Source: Polaromonas sp. (GTDB lineage: Bacteria; Pseudomonadota; Gammaproteobacteria; Burkholderiales; Burkholderiaceae_C). From it: DNA of 64,000 bases. A program made the translations under genes and the position numbers. Of the stretch, positions 45,961 through 56,600 are shown in pieces. Under the pieces are notes generated by a model, which saw only the letters and a list, made by a program, of their open reading frames with translations, had not been told where the DNA came from and did no database searches. The stretch's first letter is position 1; every line of letters begins with the position of its first letter. Location of the stretch: positions 34,129 to 98,128 of the forward strand of contig JAAFIP010000016.1 in NCBI GenBank assembly GCA_013297865.1, written 5' to 3'.

Positions 45961-47202
45961 GTGCCACACCATTACGACGTAGTCATCATCGGCGCAGGCG
46001 CTGCAGGTCTGTTTTGCGCAGGCCTAGCCGGGCAACGCGGCCTGAAAGTGCTGCTTATCGACCATGCCGAGAAAGTAGCCGAGAAAATCCGCATTTCTGG
46101 CGGTGGCCGGGCCAACTTCACCAACCGCGATCTGGACGTGCGTGCGCCCTACAAGTATTTCATCAGCGAGAATCCGCGCTTTTGCCGCAGTGCGCTGTCG
46201 CGCTACACACCAGAGCATTTTCTCCAGCTGATGCAAAAACACGGCATCGCCTGGCATGAAAAACACAAAGGCCAGCTGTTTTGTGACCGTTCGGCAGAAG
46301 ACCTGATTGCCATGCTGCTGGCCGAGTGCGCAGCGGGCCAGGTGGAGCGCTGGCAGCCCTGCAAGGTGCATTCTGTGAGGTTTTTACAAGACAAACAGGC
46401 CGCGAGCTCAATAGAATATCGCGGGAGCAGCTATGAAATTAATAGTGACAAGGGTATCGTTACCGCAGCCAAAGTCGTCATTGCAACAGGCGGCTTGAGC
46501 ATTCCCAAGATCGGAGCCACAGATTTTGGGCAGCGCATTGCCCAGCAGTTTGGCCACCGCATTGTGCCCCTGCGTCCCGCGCTCGTGCCGCTGACCTTTG
46601 ATGAGCAGCATTGGGCACCCTTTGTCAGCCTGGCTGGGGTGTCACTACCCGTGCAGATCTCCACCGGTGAAGGCAAAGCCAAAGGCCAGTTTGACGAAGA
46701 CCTGCTGTTTACCCACCGTGGACTGTCCGGCCCGGCCGTGCTGCAAATCTCCAGCTACTGGCAGGAGCACAGCACAGTGCGCATCAACCTCAGCCCCACA
46801 CAGGACATGTCTGCGGTGCTGCAGACCGCCAAACAGCGTTCGCGCAAGCTGATTGCCAACGAACTGGCCACTGCCTTGCCCACCCGCTTGGCAGACACCT
46901 GGACCGCGCGCGACAGCGCCTGGCAACGCCCCGTCAACGAAGCATCTGACAAGGCGCTGGCCGCACTGGCTGACAGCTTGCAGCGCTGGCAGATCACGCC
47001 CAACGGCAGTGAAGGCTATAAAAAAGCCGAAGTCACAGCGGGAGGGGTGGACACACGGGAGCTGTCCAGCCAGAGTCTGGAGAGCCAAAAATCGCCTGGG
47101 TTGTATTTCATTGGCGAGGTGGTGGACGTGACAGGCTGGCTGGGCGGCTACAACTTTCAATGGGCCTGGGCCAGCGCCCACGCCTGCGCACAAGCCCTGT
47201 AA
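45961..47202 (+). CDS. HI0933/YhiN-family FAD-dependent oxidoreductase
   Basis: 413 residues starting at GTG. The FAD motif GAGAAGLFCAGLAGQRG is at residues 11-27, and the family signature RISGGGRANFTN follows near residue 44. The C-terminal block SPGLYFIGEVVDVTGWLGG and NFQWAWASA ends the second FAD region. The reaction of this family is unknown. A dispersed repeat lies in frame at residues about 150-162 ([12 protein letters not shown]), within a loop of the substrate domain. The gene stands alone between the opp operon and a convergent two-component operon. Confidence 0.87.
   Translation: MPHHYDVVIIGAGAAGLFCAGLAGQRGLKVLLIDHAEKVAEKIRISGGGRANFTNRDLDVRAPYKYFISENPRFCRSALSRYTPEHFLQLMQKHGIAWHEKHKGQLFCDRSAEDLIAMLLAECAAGQVERWQPCKVHSVRFLQDKQAASSIEYRGSSYEINSDKGIVTAAKVVIATGGLSIPKIGATDFGQRIAQQFGHRIVPLRPALVPLTFDEQHWAPFVSLAGVSLPVQISTGEGKAKGQFDEDLLFTHRGLSGPAVLQISSYWQEHSTVRINLSPTQDMSAVLQTAKQRSRKLIANELATALPTRLADTWTARDSAWQRPVNEASDKALAALADSLQRWQITPNGSEGYKKAEVTAGGVDTRELSSQSLESQKSPGLYFIGEVVDVTGWLGGYNFQWAWASAHACAQAL
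46408..46447. repeat. Dispersed repeat, copy 10, inside the HI0933-family gene
   Basis: Inverted copy with core GAATATCGCGGGAGCAGC, in frame. It is the last copy seen; none occurs from 46.5 to 64 kb. Confidence 0.85.
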
Positions 47203-47208
47203 CTGCGC

Positions 47209-48597
47209 CTAGCCCAATGGCAGATACAACCTCACCCGCGTGCCTACGCCCGGATTGGTGCTGATCTGCAATAGCGCGCCGATCGAGCGCGCGCGCTCGC
47301 GGATACCCGTCAGGCCTTTGCCCATGATGTCCCCCACGGGCCGCTTGGCCATGCCCTTGCCATCGTCCAGAATCTCCAGCAGCATGCGCGGCACGGGTTG
47401 TGGCTCATAGCGGCAGGTCAGGCGCACATTTTTGGCCTCCGAGTGCACCAGCACATTGGCCAGGGTCTCCTGGGCGATGCGCACCACATGCACCAGCTGG
47501 GCGGGGCGCACCGAAATCAACGGCCCTGCCACATCCACCTTCCATTGCATGCGAATACCTGCCCGCGCCAGCGAAGGCTGAAACCGATAGCGCAGCCTGC
47601 CCAGTGCATCGAAGATATTGGTATCGCTGTCATCTGCGTCCACGTTATCCACGGTGGTTTTCAAATCCAGCAGGCAACTCTCCAGGCCCAGCATGACACG
47701 CCGATGCACGGGCGAGTTGGCATCCAGGCTGGCAATCAGGCCCACGAGCTGCGAGCCCACACCATCGTGGATGTCCTGCGCAATACGTTTGCGCTCACCA
47801 GCTACAGCACCCAGCATGCTGTCTTGCAACTGCTCCTGGCTGATGGAGCTGAAGCTGGTGGACATATCAAAGGCGCTGAGAGATGCAAAGCCGCTGCTGT
47901 TGTGGCTGGCTGCTTCAGACGAAGGCAGGCGCATCCAGACCATGCGCCCGGTAAACTGCAGCCACAGTGCAGTCAGACACGCAAAGAAAAACACATGACC
48001 TGCACTGAGCTCAAACGCACCGGGAGTCTGCTCCTGCAGCCGCCCCAATGCGTGTGTACCCAGATCACCGAGCATCAGGCTCCATCCCCACCAACCTGCC
48101 AGTACGATCAGGGCCGTGTGTGCGTGGGTGTCGCCGCGCAACTTGAGCAGCAGGGCTATCAGCGACACAGTAACGATCAGCGCGGTCAACACCAACCATA
48201 CCGTGCTGACCACGGAACTGACTGGAGCCAACGGGTTGTAGAGATCGAGATTGAACAGCAAAGCAATCGTGCCCACTAGGGCATACAGTGCCACGGCGCT
48301 GCCAAACACCGAACGTGATAGACCTGCGCAGGCCAGTAAAAAGCTGGTGGCGCTGACGCACAGCGCGTGATAGACAAGTGCACTCCACAGCGAATAACCG
48401 CTCACTGGTGCTGCCGTCCAGCCCAGCCATGCCACCACAGCAGTAAGCGCCCAGGTAGCGGGCAGTCCCATGAAAGTGCGGTCCAGAGGGTCGTCCAGTT
48501 GCCTGGGTTGCATAACCAGTGCAAATACCGGCATTGCACAGGCAGCCATCAACAAGGTGATAGCTGTCAGTGCATTCCAGGGCACGTTCACCGGCAT
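47209..48597 (-). CDS. Membrane sensor histidine kinase (HisKA_3 type)
   Basis: 462 residues. The first ~225 residues hold about seven membrane helices without a large periplasmic loop, suggesting sensing in or at the membrane. The HisKA_3 box ERKRIAQDIHDGVGSQL places the phospho-histidine at H277. The ATPase domain has the N-box AQETLANVLVHSEA and GKGLTGIRERAR with a G-rich end. It signals to the LuxR-type regulator encoded directly upstream (10-base gap). The stimulus is unknown. The divergent target may be the multicopper oxidase operon. Confidence 0.88.
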   Translation of the reverse strand: MPVNVPWNALTAITLLMAACAMPVFALVMQPRQLDDPLDRTFMGLPATWALTAVVAWLGWTAAPVSGYSLWSALVYHALCVSATSFLLACAGLSRSVFGSAVALYALVGTIALLFNLDLYNPLAPVSSVVSTVWLVLTALIVTVSLIALLLKLRGDTHAHTALIVLAGWWGWSLMLGDLGTHALGRLQEQTPGAFELSAGHVFFFACLTALWLQFTGRMVWMRLPSSEAASHNSSGFASLSAFDMSTSFSSISQEQLQDSMLGAVAGERKRIAQDIHDGVGSQLVGLIASLDANSPVHRRVMLGLESCLLDLKTTVDNVDADDSDTNIFDALGRLRYRFQPSLARAGIRMQWKVDVAGPLISVRPAQLVHVVRIAQETLANVLVHSEAKNVRLTCRYEPQPVPRMLLEILDDGKGMAKRPVGDIMGKGLTGIRERARSIGALLQISTNPGVGTRVRLYLPLG

Positions 48598-48606
48598 ATC
48601 ATTGCA

Positions 48607-49380
48607 TTACAGCAAACCGCAAGTGGAAGCCAGATTAACTGCTTGCGCACGGGTGCGCACTTTGAGTTTGCGGTGGGTGTTTTTGATGTGCGTATTGACC
48701 GTCTGAATGCTGATATGCAGCATCTCGCTGATTTCTCCGCTGATATAACCCGAAGCCACGAGTTTGAGCACTTCACGCTCCCGGTCAGAGAGCTCTGACA
48801 GGCCGCCTTGCGCCGTCACAGCTGGCTTGGGTGCATGACTGCCATCAAATTTTTTCAGCAACCTGCGGGCCAAAGTGGGTGTGATGCTCGCACCACCGTT
48901 GACCACCTGCAAAACGGCATTGGGGAAGTTGCCAAACCATGAGTGTTTGACGAAATACCCGGTCGCACCGAGGCCGAAGGCATGTATGGCGTGATCTTCA
49001 TCTTCCATCACCGAGATAAGTATGATTTCAGCCATGGGCTTGACCGCTTTGGCCTGGCGAATCAAATCAAAACCCAAGCCGTCACCCAGATTCAGGTCAA
49101 CCAGCAATACATCGAAGTCCTCGTTGGCAATCAGGCGCTTGCCTTCTTTCATGCTGCCGCCTTGCGCTACGAGATGGATTCGGGCATCCGCCAACAGCTC
49201 ATCCGCAATCACTTTGCGCACGTGCACGTCATCGTCTACCAGCAAGACTCTGGTAGGTCGCGCTGGCTGCCCCAGGAAATAGGTGGGCCAGGTTGGTACG
49301 GCTTTGGCAGCCAGTGGCGATGCCCCCGTCAAAAACGGTGCTTCGTTATCCTCAAACCTTGAGTTGAAACTTATATTCAT
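48607..49380 (-). CDS. LuxR/NarL-family response regulator
   Basis: 257 residues. A 40-residue N-terminal extension precedes the receiver domain, which has the acidic pocket VDDD (49-51), phospho-acceptor D95 and the FVK lysine. The C-terminal GerE helix-turn-helix reads LSDREREVLKLVASGYISGE and HISIQTVNTHIKN. GGAGG precedes the ATG. It forms an operon with the kinase gene. By position and orientation it may control the multicopper oxidase/peroxidase genes to its right, but this is inference. Confidence 0.9.
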   Translation of the reverse strand: MNISFNSRFEDNEAPFLTGASPLAAKAVPTWPTYFLGQPARPTRVLLVDDDVHVRKVIADELLADARIHLVAQGGSMKEGKRLIANEDFDVLLVDLNLGDGLGFDLIRQAKAVKPMAEIILISVMEDEDHAIHAFGLGATGYFVKHSWFGNFPNAVLQVVNGGASITPTLARRLLKKFDGSHAPKPAVTAQGGLSELSDREREVLKLVASGYISGEISEMLHISIQTVNTHIKNTHRKLKVRTRAQAVNLASTCGLL

Positions 49381-50233
49381 AACTACTTCCCTCCAGTACT
49401 ACACATACAGAAACATTAAATTCATGTCTTCATAAAACGATATTTGTATCCAATGCTTCAATGAACAAGGTGCGGTGCGCATGATTTTTTTACACGTTTT
49501 CCAATTCAACTCGTTCACCAGATTCACTTAAGCATCACCCGCCATCATGTTTGCACGCCTTAAATCCTCAATCAATTACTTTTGATACATTTAATTACTA
49601 CCATGTACTCGATTGAAACTATCGAAGCATTTTCAGACAAATAACCGCTTCAGGACTATGAATACCCAGTGTGACAGAGCGTTGGCTAATGTGTCAATTC
49701 ACACAAATAGAGTAGTACACAACAGGTATTGAAGCTGGTTACATATTGAGGCAGGCATCAAAAGGGCGATTTGTGGCTGGTTCAAACGATAGGCAGTTAC
49801 ACGCTTGTGCGCATACTTTCCTCTACCGTACCATTGCCATTCCAATAAAAACCGTCGTGCCCTGCATGGCCTGGCTAGCGAGCCCATCATTCGGTAGAAG
49901 CAGCGGGTAATCGCACTGAATTTGCATGAAAGCGCGATTTTATTTTTCAATCAGTATCTAAATTTACTATTTGTTACTGCCAAATGCGCAAGGTCTTTCT
50001 GCATTTGTCTGCCCCGTTACAACCCGGCTGTGTCACAGGCAATAGGAGGATTTTCTGGCTTATTTCTGCCTCTGGTGTACTTGGAAAAGTCATCGAAATT
50101 AGGTAGCCATCTGGGGTATTGCTGGCACCAGTCTTTGGTCACAAACTTGTATCACACCCGCATGGAGCGGTCATAACAACAAGTATTTCGTCGGTAAACG
50201 TGTAAGCGAGATTGTGAAACAAGGAGAGGTGCC
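49381..50233. other. Divergent intergenic region between regulator and multicopper oxidase
   Basis: This 853-base gap is clearly AT-richer than the genes left of it. It should contain the promoters of the response regulator (leftward) and of the oxidase (rightward). A partly palindromic GTGTCAATTCACAC lies at about 49691-49704. An 83-codon open frame on the minus strand has no recognisable features. No RNA gene was recognised. Confidence 0.5.
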
Positions 50234-51982
50234 ATGCCCAGCCAAGACCAAGCAAATGTTGCAAAACTAAACCGCCGGCAGTCGCTGCAGCTCGGAGCAG
50301 CTACCGCTGCGACTGGCATGTTGGCGGTAGAAAAACTTACCCCATCTGCCAGTGCAAAGGATATTCCAGCTCCTTACTGCACGCCTTTTGTAGTTCCGTT
50401 GCCTGTGTACACAGCCAAGCAGCCGGTCAGCGGCTTGAGTCCCCCGTCCACACAGTTTGCAAACACCTCTGGCGGGGAATGTGGACGGCCATCGCACCAA
50501 AGGCGCGACAACTGGCAGCCGCAAAAGTTCTACACACTGAACGTGAAAGAAGCTTCACACTCGTTCCATCCTGAGCTGCCCACCCAGAAAATCTGGGGCT
50601 ACGACGGCATGCTGCCCGGTCCCACCTTCGTTGAGCGCTATGGCGTTCCCAGCATTGTTCGCATCATCAACGAGCTGCCGCCTTTTTCGGTGGGCTTTGG
50701 ATCGCCAGAAATCAGCACACACCTGCACAATCTGCACTGCGGGTCGGAGAGCGATGGCTTCGCCGGAGACTACTACAGCTCTACGAAATACGGCTCCAAC
50801 CTGACCGCAGCGGGTGGCTACAAAGACCATCACTACCCGCACTGCTATGCAGGCTATGACAGTTTAACCAGCACCAACGGCGACCCGCGCGAAGCCCTGG
50901 GCTCATTGTGGTACCACGACCATCGCCTGGACTTTACAGCGCCCAATTGCTACAAAGGCTTGGTGGGTAATTACCTGCTCTTCGATGATGTTGACTCTGG
51001 TAACGAACTGGACACCAACCCGCAAGCCCTGCGTTTGCCAAGCGGCGTAGGCAAATACGATATCCCGCTGACGTTCCAGGACCTGCAGTTTGATTCCAGT
51101 GGCTATGTGTTCTACGACCAGTTTGCTACCAAGGGCATTCTGGGCAATAAATTTTTGGTGAACGGCAAAGTTCAACCTTACTTCCAGGTAGAGCGCCGCA
51201 AATACCGTTTCCGCTTGCTTGATGCAAGCCTGTCACGCTTCTATGAGTTTTACCTGGCCACTGGAACAGGAGCCAACCAGAGCTTTACGCAGATCGCCAA
51301 CGATGGCAATTTGCTGCCTGCGCCCCTGACAACCAGCAAGGTGCGTATCAGTCCCGCTGAACGGGCCGACATCGTGATCGATTTTTCCAGATATCCGATG
51401 GGCACCAAGCTGTACCTGGTCAATCGCATCGTGCAGATAGACGGGCGTGGCCCAGAGGGCGCCGAGGTCAACATTCGTGGAGCCGATGGACTGTTAGTTG
51501 GTCAGGGCGTGCAGGTGTTGCGCTTTGATGTGGGCGGCCTGCCACCTACACGCGACATGAGCCAGGTGCCTGCAGTTCTGCGTGCTTTGCCGCCTATCAA
51601 CCTTGCTGAGGTTGTCAAAACCCGAACCTGGGAGTTTGATAAAACCAATGAGGTATGGACTGTCAACGGCAAAATTGTTGATCTGGAAAATCCCGCAGCC
51701 ACAGTCAAGCGAGGCACAGCCGAGATTTGGGTGTTGAAAGGCAAAGGTAGTTGGCACCACCCAGTTCACATACACATGGAGGAAGGTCGCATCCTGTCGC
51801 GCAATGGTGCCCCGCCGCCGCCCCACGAGATGGGTCGCAAGGATGTGTATGTGTTGGAGCCCGGCGAGGAAGTGCGTGTGTTTATCAGGTTCAGGGATTT
51901 TGTAGGCAAGTACATGATGCACTGCCATAACCTGACGCATGAAGACCACGCCATGATGGTTCGCTTTGACGTTGTTGATTAA
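50234..51982 (+). CDS. Multicopper oxidase (CotA/bilirubin oxidase-like), Tat-exported
   Basis: 582 residues. The N-terminus NRRQSLQLGAATAATG is a probable twin-arginine signal. All four copper-binding motifs are present: HLH at 163-165, WYHDH with histidines 228 and 230, HHPVHIHM in the third cupredoxin domain, and HCHNLTHEDHAM at 563-574 giving the type 1 ligands H563?/C564/H569 and axial M574. The general layout with insertions is like CotA, phenoxazinone synthase and bilirubin oxidase. Such enzymes oxidise phenols, Cu(I) or Mn(II) with O2. AAGGAGAG precedes the ATG. It is followed 16 bases later by a SCO-like gene. Confidence 0.9.
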   Translation: MPSQDQANVAKLNRRQSLQLGAATAATGMLAVEKLTPSASAKDIPAPYCTPFVVPLPVYTAKQPVSGLSPPSTQFANTSGGECGRPSHQRRDNWQPQKFYTLNVKEASHSFHPELPTQKIWGYDGMLPGPTFVERYGVPSIVRIINELPPFSVGFGSPEISTHLHNLHCGSESDGFAGDYYSSTKYGSNLTAAGGYKDHHYPHCYAGYDSLTSTNGDPREALGSLWYHDHRLDFTAPNCYKGLVGNYLLFDDVDSGNELDTNPQALRLPSGVGKYDIPLTFQDLQFDSSGYVFYDQFATKGILGNKFLVNGKVQPYFQVERRKYRFRLLDASLSRFYEFYLATGTGANQSFTQIANDGNLLPAPLTTSKVRISPAERADIVIDFSRYPMGTKLYLVNRIVQIDGRGPEGAEVNIRGADGLLVGQGVQVLRFDVGGLPPTRDMSQVPAVLRALPPINLAEVVKTRTWEFDKTNEVWTVNGKIVDLENPAATVKRGTAEIWVLKGKGSWHHPVHIHMEEGRILSRNGAPPPPHEMGRKDVYVLEPGEEVRVFIRFRDFVGKYMMHCHNLTHEDHAMMVRFDVVD

Positions 51983-51997
51983 ACCGGGAGATTCACC

Positions 51998-52621
51998 ATG
52001 AACACATACAGCACACCTTCAGAGCGCGAAGTGCACAACAGCAAACGCGATTGGCTCAAATGGGCTGGCGGCGCTGCCATAGCCCCCGTGCTTGCAACCA
52101 CCGCTGCAGTACACGCCGCCAAACCAGGGCCTCGTGCACACTACTTTCCCAACACCGTAGTACATACCCACACCGGAAAAAAGCTGCGCTTTTATGATGA
52201 CGTGGTACGAGGCAAGGTTGTTGTTTTCAACATGATGTACTCGGTATGTACAGGCATCTGTCCCGGCAATACGGCCAATCTGCTGCAAGTGCAGAATGTT
52301 TTGGGCAGCAGACTGGGCAAAGATGTCCACATGTATTCCATGACCCTGCAGCCCGAGTTCGACACGCCTCAAGCCCTGCAAGACTATGTCAAGCGCTACT
52401 CCATTAAGCCAGGCTGGACTTTCCTGACGGGCCAGCCCAAAGAGATGGAGCTGATCCGCCGCAAGCTGGGTTTTTTCAATGACGACCCGAGAATAGATTC
52501 GGATCTGAATAACCATACCGGCATGGTGCGCGTGGGTAGCGAGTCTCTGGACCGCTGGTTCATGGTGCCTGCACTCAGCAGCCCCAAACTGATGGCCAAA
52601 GCCATTCTGGAGCTGGTGTAA
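51998..52621 (+). CDS. SCO1/SenC-like copper chaperone
   Basis: 207 residues. The N-terminus KRDWLKWAGGAAIAPVLA may be a signal or anchor, so the protein faces the periplasm. The thioredoxin-like fold has the copper-binding CTGICP (CxxxC) and the distal histidine in NNHTGMVRVG, as in SCO1. It probably loads copper into the multicopper oxidase encoded just before it, with which it is co-transcribed; its usual partner, a cytochrome oxidase, is not nearby. GGGAGATTCACC precedes the ATG. Confidence 0.88.
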   Translation: MNTYSTPSEREVHNSKRDWLKWAGGAAIAPVLATTAAVHAAKPGPRAHYFPNTVVHTHTGKKLRFYDDVVRGKVVVFNMMYSVCTGICPGNTANLLQVQNVLGSRLGKDVHMYSMTLQPEFDTPQALQDYVKRYSIKPGWTFLTGQPKEMELIRRKLGFFNDDPRIDSDLNNHTGMVRVGSESLDRWFMVPALSSPKLMAKAILELV

Positions 52622-52700
52622 AGGCTCGTGGTGCCGTAGTCGGTCAGCATGTCTTCAGCACTGGCTTAGCATCCAAATTTTCTTGATCACGCAGATTTGC

Positions 52701-52729
52701 AAGCCTGGTTTTTACTAGGCTTGTTTTTT
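52701..52729 (+). terminator. Rho-independent terminator after the SCO-like gene
   Basis: Stem AAGCCTGGT / ACTAGGCTT (one G-U) with a short T loop, followed by TGTTTTTT. It separates the oxidase-SCO operon from the peroxidase gene. Confidence 0.8.
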
Positions 52730-52836
52730 AGCCAAGTGCTGCTTGCATTGACAAGATTGCCTGCTTTGCCGAAAGTTGGCCGCGCTTTGCCAAAACAGTG
52801 TTGTAGTGCTGCAAGTGATCGCTAACATGAAACTGT

Positions 52837-52858
52837 AATTGTTATAAATGTAACAATT
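52837..52858. promoter_or_regulatory. 22-bp palindrome upstream of the giant peroxidase gene
   Basis: Perfect 8-bp arms AATTGTTA and TAACAATT with a 6-base spacer. It lies ~825 bases before the peroxidase start and directly after the preceding operon's terminator, so it is a candidate operator. The rest of the gap 52622-53681 is AT-rich with no other recognised feature apart from a small open frame at 53448. Confidence 0.4.
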
Positions 52859-53447
52859 TATCTCTGCGCTTTTCAAAGCCGATCAGGTGGCGAAACCATC
52901 TTCCAAGACGATCGCAGTCTTCGCGCCAAAGACCTCTGTTTCGATCAAATGACAGCTTATCGAAGTTTGATCTCCCGCCAAGCTATCAAGCGCATTTTGT
53001 TATCGATTCCGCCTCAAAAATACCCAAATGCACGTATCGCCCAGATCGCATGCGTATCTGATTTTCAGAGGGAGATTCATTTTTATTTTTACACAAAGAT
53101 ACATTAGTTTCATTTAAATACTACCTAATACGGTGCCAATTCGCCTTCTATCCGGCGGTGAAAATAATGAGCAAATTCAAGCACTTCTCGAAACATATCG
53201 TGAGTTAAATCACATATGACTCGCTTTTTTAGCGAAAAAACTAGTCCAAATTAGCTAATAAAGCACGGTATTGATCCTCTTCCGCTTTAGCTAGAAACTG
53301 CATTCCAGCAGCGTCAACATTAACAACAGTATGTGAATGTGTGTTTTTGTAGCCGCTTCTGTAGTCCCGAATAGCTTAAGCAATCCATGAAATCAGCTCT
53401 TAAGTTTTTCGGTTGTTAGGACATGAAGAGTTTGAGGGGGAAGAGTG

Positions 53448-53627
53448 ATGTCACACAACCAAGATCGTACGAGAAGCTTTGGTAACAAAACCAGCGCTCC
53501 AAATGTAGGCCAAAACCGAGTCAGCAGCGCAAGCGCTGCACTTTGCCGATGGGCGCTACGACAGCTTAAGTGGGCCGCCACTCACGCCTCCCATCGCGGA
53601 CGACCGCGCAAATACACCCCGCGCTAA
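53448..53627 (+). CDS. Possible small basic protein (59 residues)
   Basis: An ATG preceded by GAGGGGGAAGAG opens a 59-codon frame ending KYTPR. The product is basic, with no membrane segment, cysteine pair or known domain. It ends 54 bases before the peroxidase start and could be a leader peptide, a small regulator or chance. I do not recognise it. Confidence 0.25.
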   Translation: MSHNQDRTRSFGNKTSAPNVGQNRVSSASAALCRWALRQLKWAATHASHRGRPRKYTPR

Positions 53628-53681
53628 TCCTGTCTCGCACCAAGCCTAGGCAACCCATTTTCAATTTCTGGAGTATTCATC

Positions 53682-56600
53682 ATGGCAACTACCAAGCCCA
53701 CCAATTTCACAGTCACCCTGCTCGACTTGAACAAGATTCTGGAGCAGATCAAGATCGCAGAGAACCACGCAAGGACAGGCGTGCTGGCCAATCTGGATGG
53801 CACCCCCATCAGTCCACTGCTGCCTGCAGGTCTGCGCACAGTTGACGGCACCTACAACAACTTGCTTCCCGGCCTGCAAAATCAAGGTGCTGCAGACCAG
53901 GTAATGCCTCGCTTGCTCACGCCGGAGTTTCTCAACGAGAACGATGGCGATACCATGCAGCTGGGGCCAGGAGGCCCGGTAGTAACCAATACCGATTACA
54001 ACCGGCTTGGTACAACGCCAAATGCACAAGGCGTTGCCAACGGTAGCGTGGCTGATGCTGATCCACGAATCATCAGCAACTTGATCTCTGACCAGACCAT
54101 TGGCAACTTTGCGGCATTGCAAAAAGCCCTTCAGTTGGCAGGTTCTGAGAACCCTGCTGCTGACGCTCAGGCCATTTTGGATGCCTACGAGGCTGCCAAC
54201 GCAGCAGTAGCAGCTGTTGGTACGGCGCAAACTGCAGCCAACGCAGCCAATGCGGCATTGACCGCGGCGCAAAACGGCGGCGCGGTAGCGCAAACCGCCC
54301 TGACAACTGCACAGAGCAATAACGCGACAGCACAAACCAATAAAACCAATGCGTTGGCGACACTTGCGCAAGCACAGCTGGACTCAGCCACAGCCGCAGC
54401 AGAGCTCCTGGCTGCACAGACAGCAGCCAATACAGCTGCAGACGATCTGGCATCGGCAAACACTAGCTTGCTGGCAGCAGTAGCCACTGCAACCAGCACA
54501 GCAGCACAGGCATCTACCGACAATGCTGCACGTGCATTGACCCTGGCAGCATCCAACAATGCCGCCTCGCTTGCAGCCATTGCCAACACAGCCGCCACCA
54601 ATGCGCTCGCGGCATTTAACCTTGCTGTCAGCACATTTGCCGCCAATTCCCCAGAAGCGCTGGCAGCCCAAGCAACTTACAACGCAGCCGTCGCCGCGTC
54701 GAATACCGCCACCTCCACTGCTGACGCGGCACTGGCAACATACAACGCTGCAAACAATACCGCCAACGCATCGGCCGCCGCGGCCAGCAATGCTGCTGAC
54801 GCACTAGTGCAGGCCCAGATTGATCGCGACGCCGCTTTTGCAGCAAACGCAAGCGCGCAGTCAGAAGTGGCAACCCAGCAGGCGCAACTCAGCGCCGCTC
54901 AAGCCGCCGCTCTTGCACCGGCTGCTGCTTTGAGCCTGGCTAGCTCCAACCTTGCAACCGCTAACGCGCTGGCCAGCTCGACTGCCAGCCAGGCTTCTGC
55001 GGATGCTGCAGCACGTGATTTGGCGCTTACCACATCCAATAATGCTGCGGCGGCTGCCGTCGCGGCAGACCAAGCTGAAGCCAGTGCACTGGCAGCGTAC
55101 AGCATTGCAGTAGTAACCTATGGCGCAGCTACCCCTCAAGCCGTCGCTGCACTAGCCACCTACAATACTGCAGTAACCACAGCAGCAAACGCTTCCATCG
55201 CAGCCATTACTGCGCAGGGCAGCTACAACAATGCCAGCATCGCTGCTGCAAATTCAGCGGCTACAGCCGCTAGCGCTATAACTGCCCAAGGTATTGCGCA
55301 AACCGCCTATAACAACGCATTTACTGCCAATGCCAACGCTCTATCTACCTTGGCTGCTGAGCAGGCTGAAGCAACAGACGCGCAGGCTGCTGCTGCTGAT
55401 GCAGCAGCAACACTCAACCAAGCCAGTGCTGATCTAGCCGACGCTACCGCCAACGCAAACACAGCCGCTACCCAAGCTGCGGCAGATGCACCCGCGCGCC
55501 AATTGGCACTGGATGCCTACAACAGCGCTGTGCAAGCAGCTGCAGATACTGTTGTAGCTGAGGCCGAAGCACTTGCAGCATTCAACGACGCAGAGGCTAC
55601 CTATGGTGCTGGCTCCCCAGAGGCTATCGCAGCGCAAGATGCTTACACAGCGGCGCAAACCGCTGCAAGTGAAGCCGCAGCAGCAGTAACACCCGCACTA
55701 GCCGCTTTTAATGCTGCAGACGCATCCAACCAGGCCGCAATATTAGCCAGTGCTGCACAGGCTGCTGCACAAACCAGCTTTGACAATGCCAACAATGCTA
55801 ACAATCAAGCGCAAACTACACTCGGTGTGGAGCAAAACGAAGCTGTAGCTGCTGCTACAGCGGCAGCAGCTACAGCAACAGCATTGAGCCAATCCGACAC
55901 AGCATTGACAGCCGCCAACCAGCTCGCCACCAGTACTGCTGCACAAGCTGCATCGGATGCTGCAGCGAGAGATCTTGCACTCGCTGCATCGAACGCTGCC
56001 ACTGCCGCATCGACTGCGGCTACTACAGCAGAAGCCAACGCACTGACTGCCTACAACATTGCCATTACTACTTTTGGCGCCGCCACTCCTGAGGCCGTGG
56101 CCGCATTGGCCACCTACAACCTGGCAGTAACGACATCCAACACTGCTACAGCAGCCGCAGCGACTGCGCTTGCATCCTACAACAACGCCAACACTGCGGC
56201 GCAAGCCTCTGCACTAACCGCCATCAATGCAGCATCTGCCCAAGGTTTGGCACAAACTGCGTACAACAGTGCATTCAACACCAACGCAGCAGCGCAATTG
56301 CTGGTATCTACAGAATCGGCCGAGCTTGCTGCAGCGCAAGCTGCTGCCACTTCAGCAGCCAATGCGTTGACACAAGCAGACAGTGAACTTTCCGCAGCCA
56401 GCCAGCTGGCCAGCAACACCGCCGCGCAGGCTGCCACAGATGCTGCCGCTCGCAGCGCTGCACTCCTCACATCCAATTCGGCAGCTGCTGCTGCCGCAAC
56501 AGCCAACGGTGTAGAAGCAGACGCACTGGCTGCATACAACCTGGCGGTTACTACGTTTGCATCCAACTCGCCTGAAGCTATTGCAGCACAGGCAAACTAC

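Noticed and set aside
49699..49950. 83-codon minus-strand frame in the gap before the multicopper oxidase
   Set aside because: No ribosome site, no motif and AT-rich random-looking composition; it is left as intergenic.
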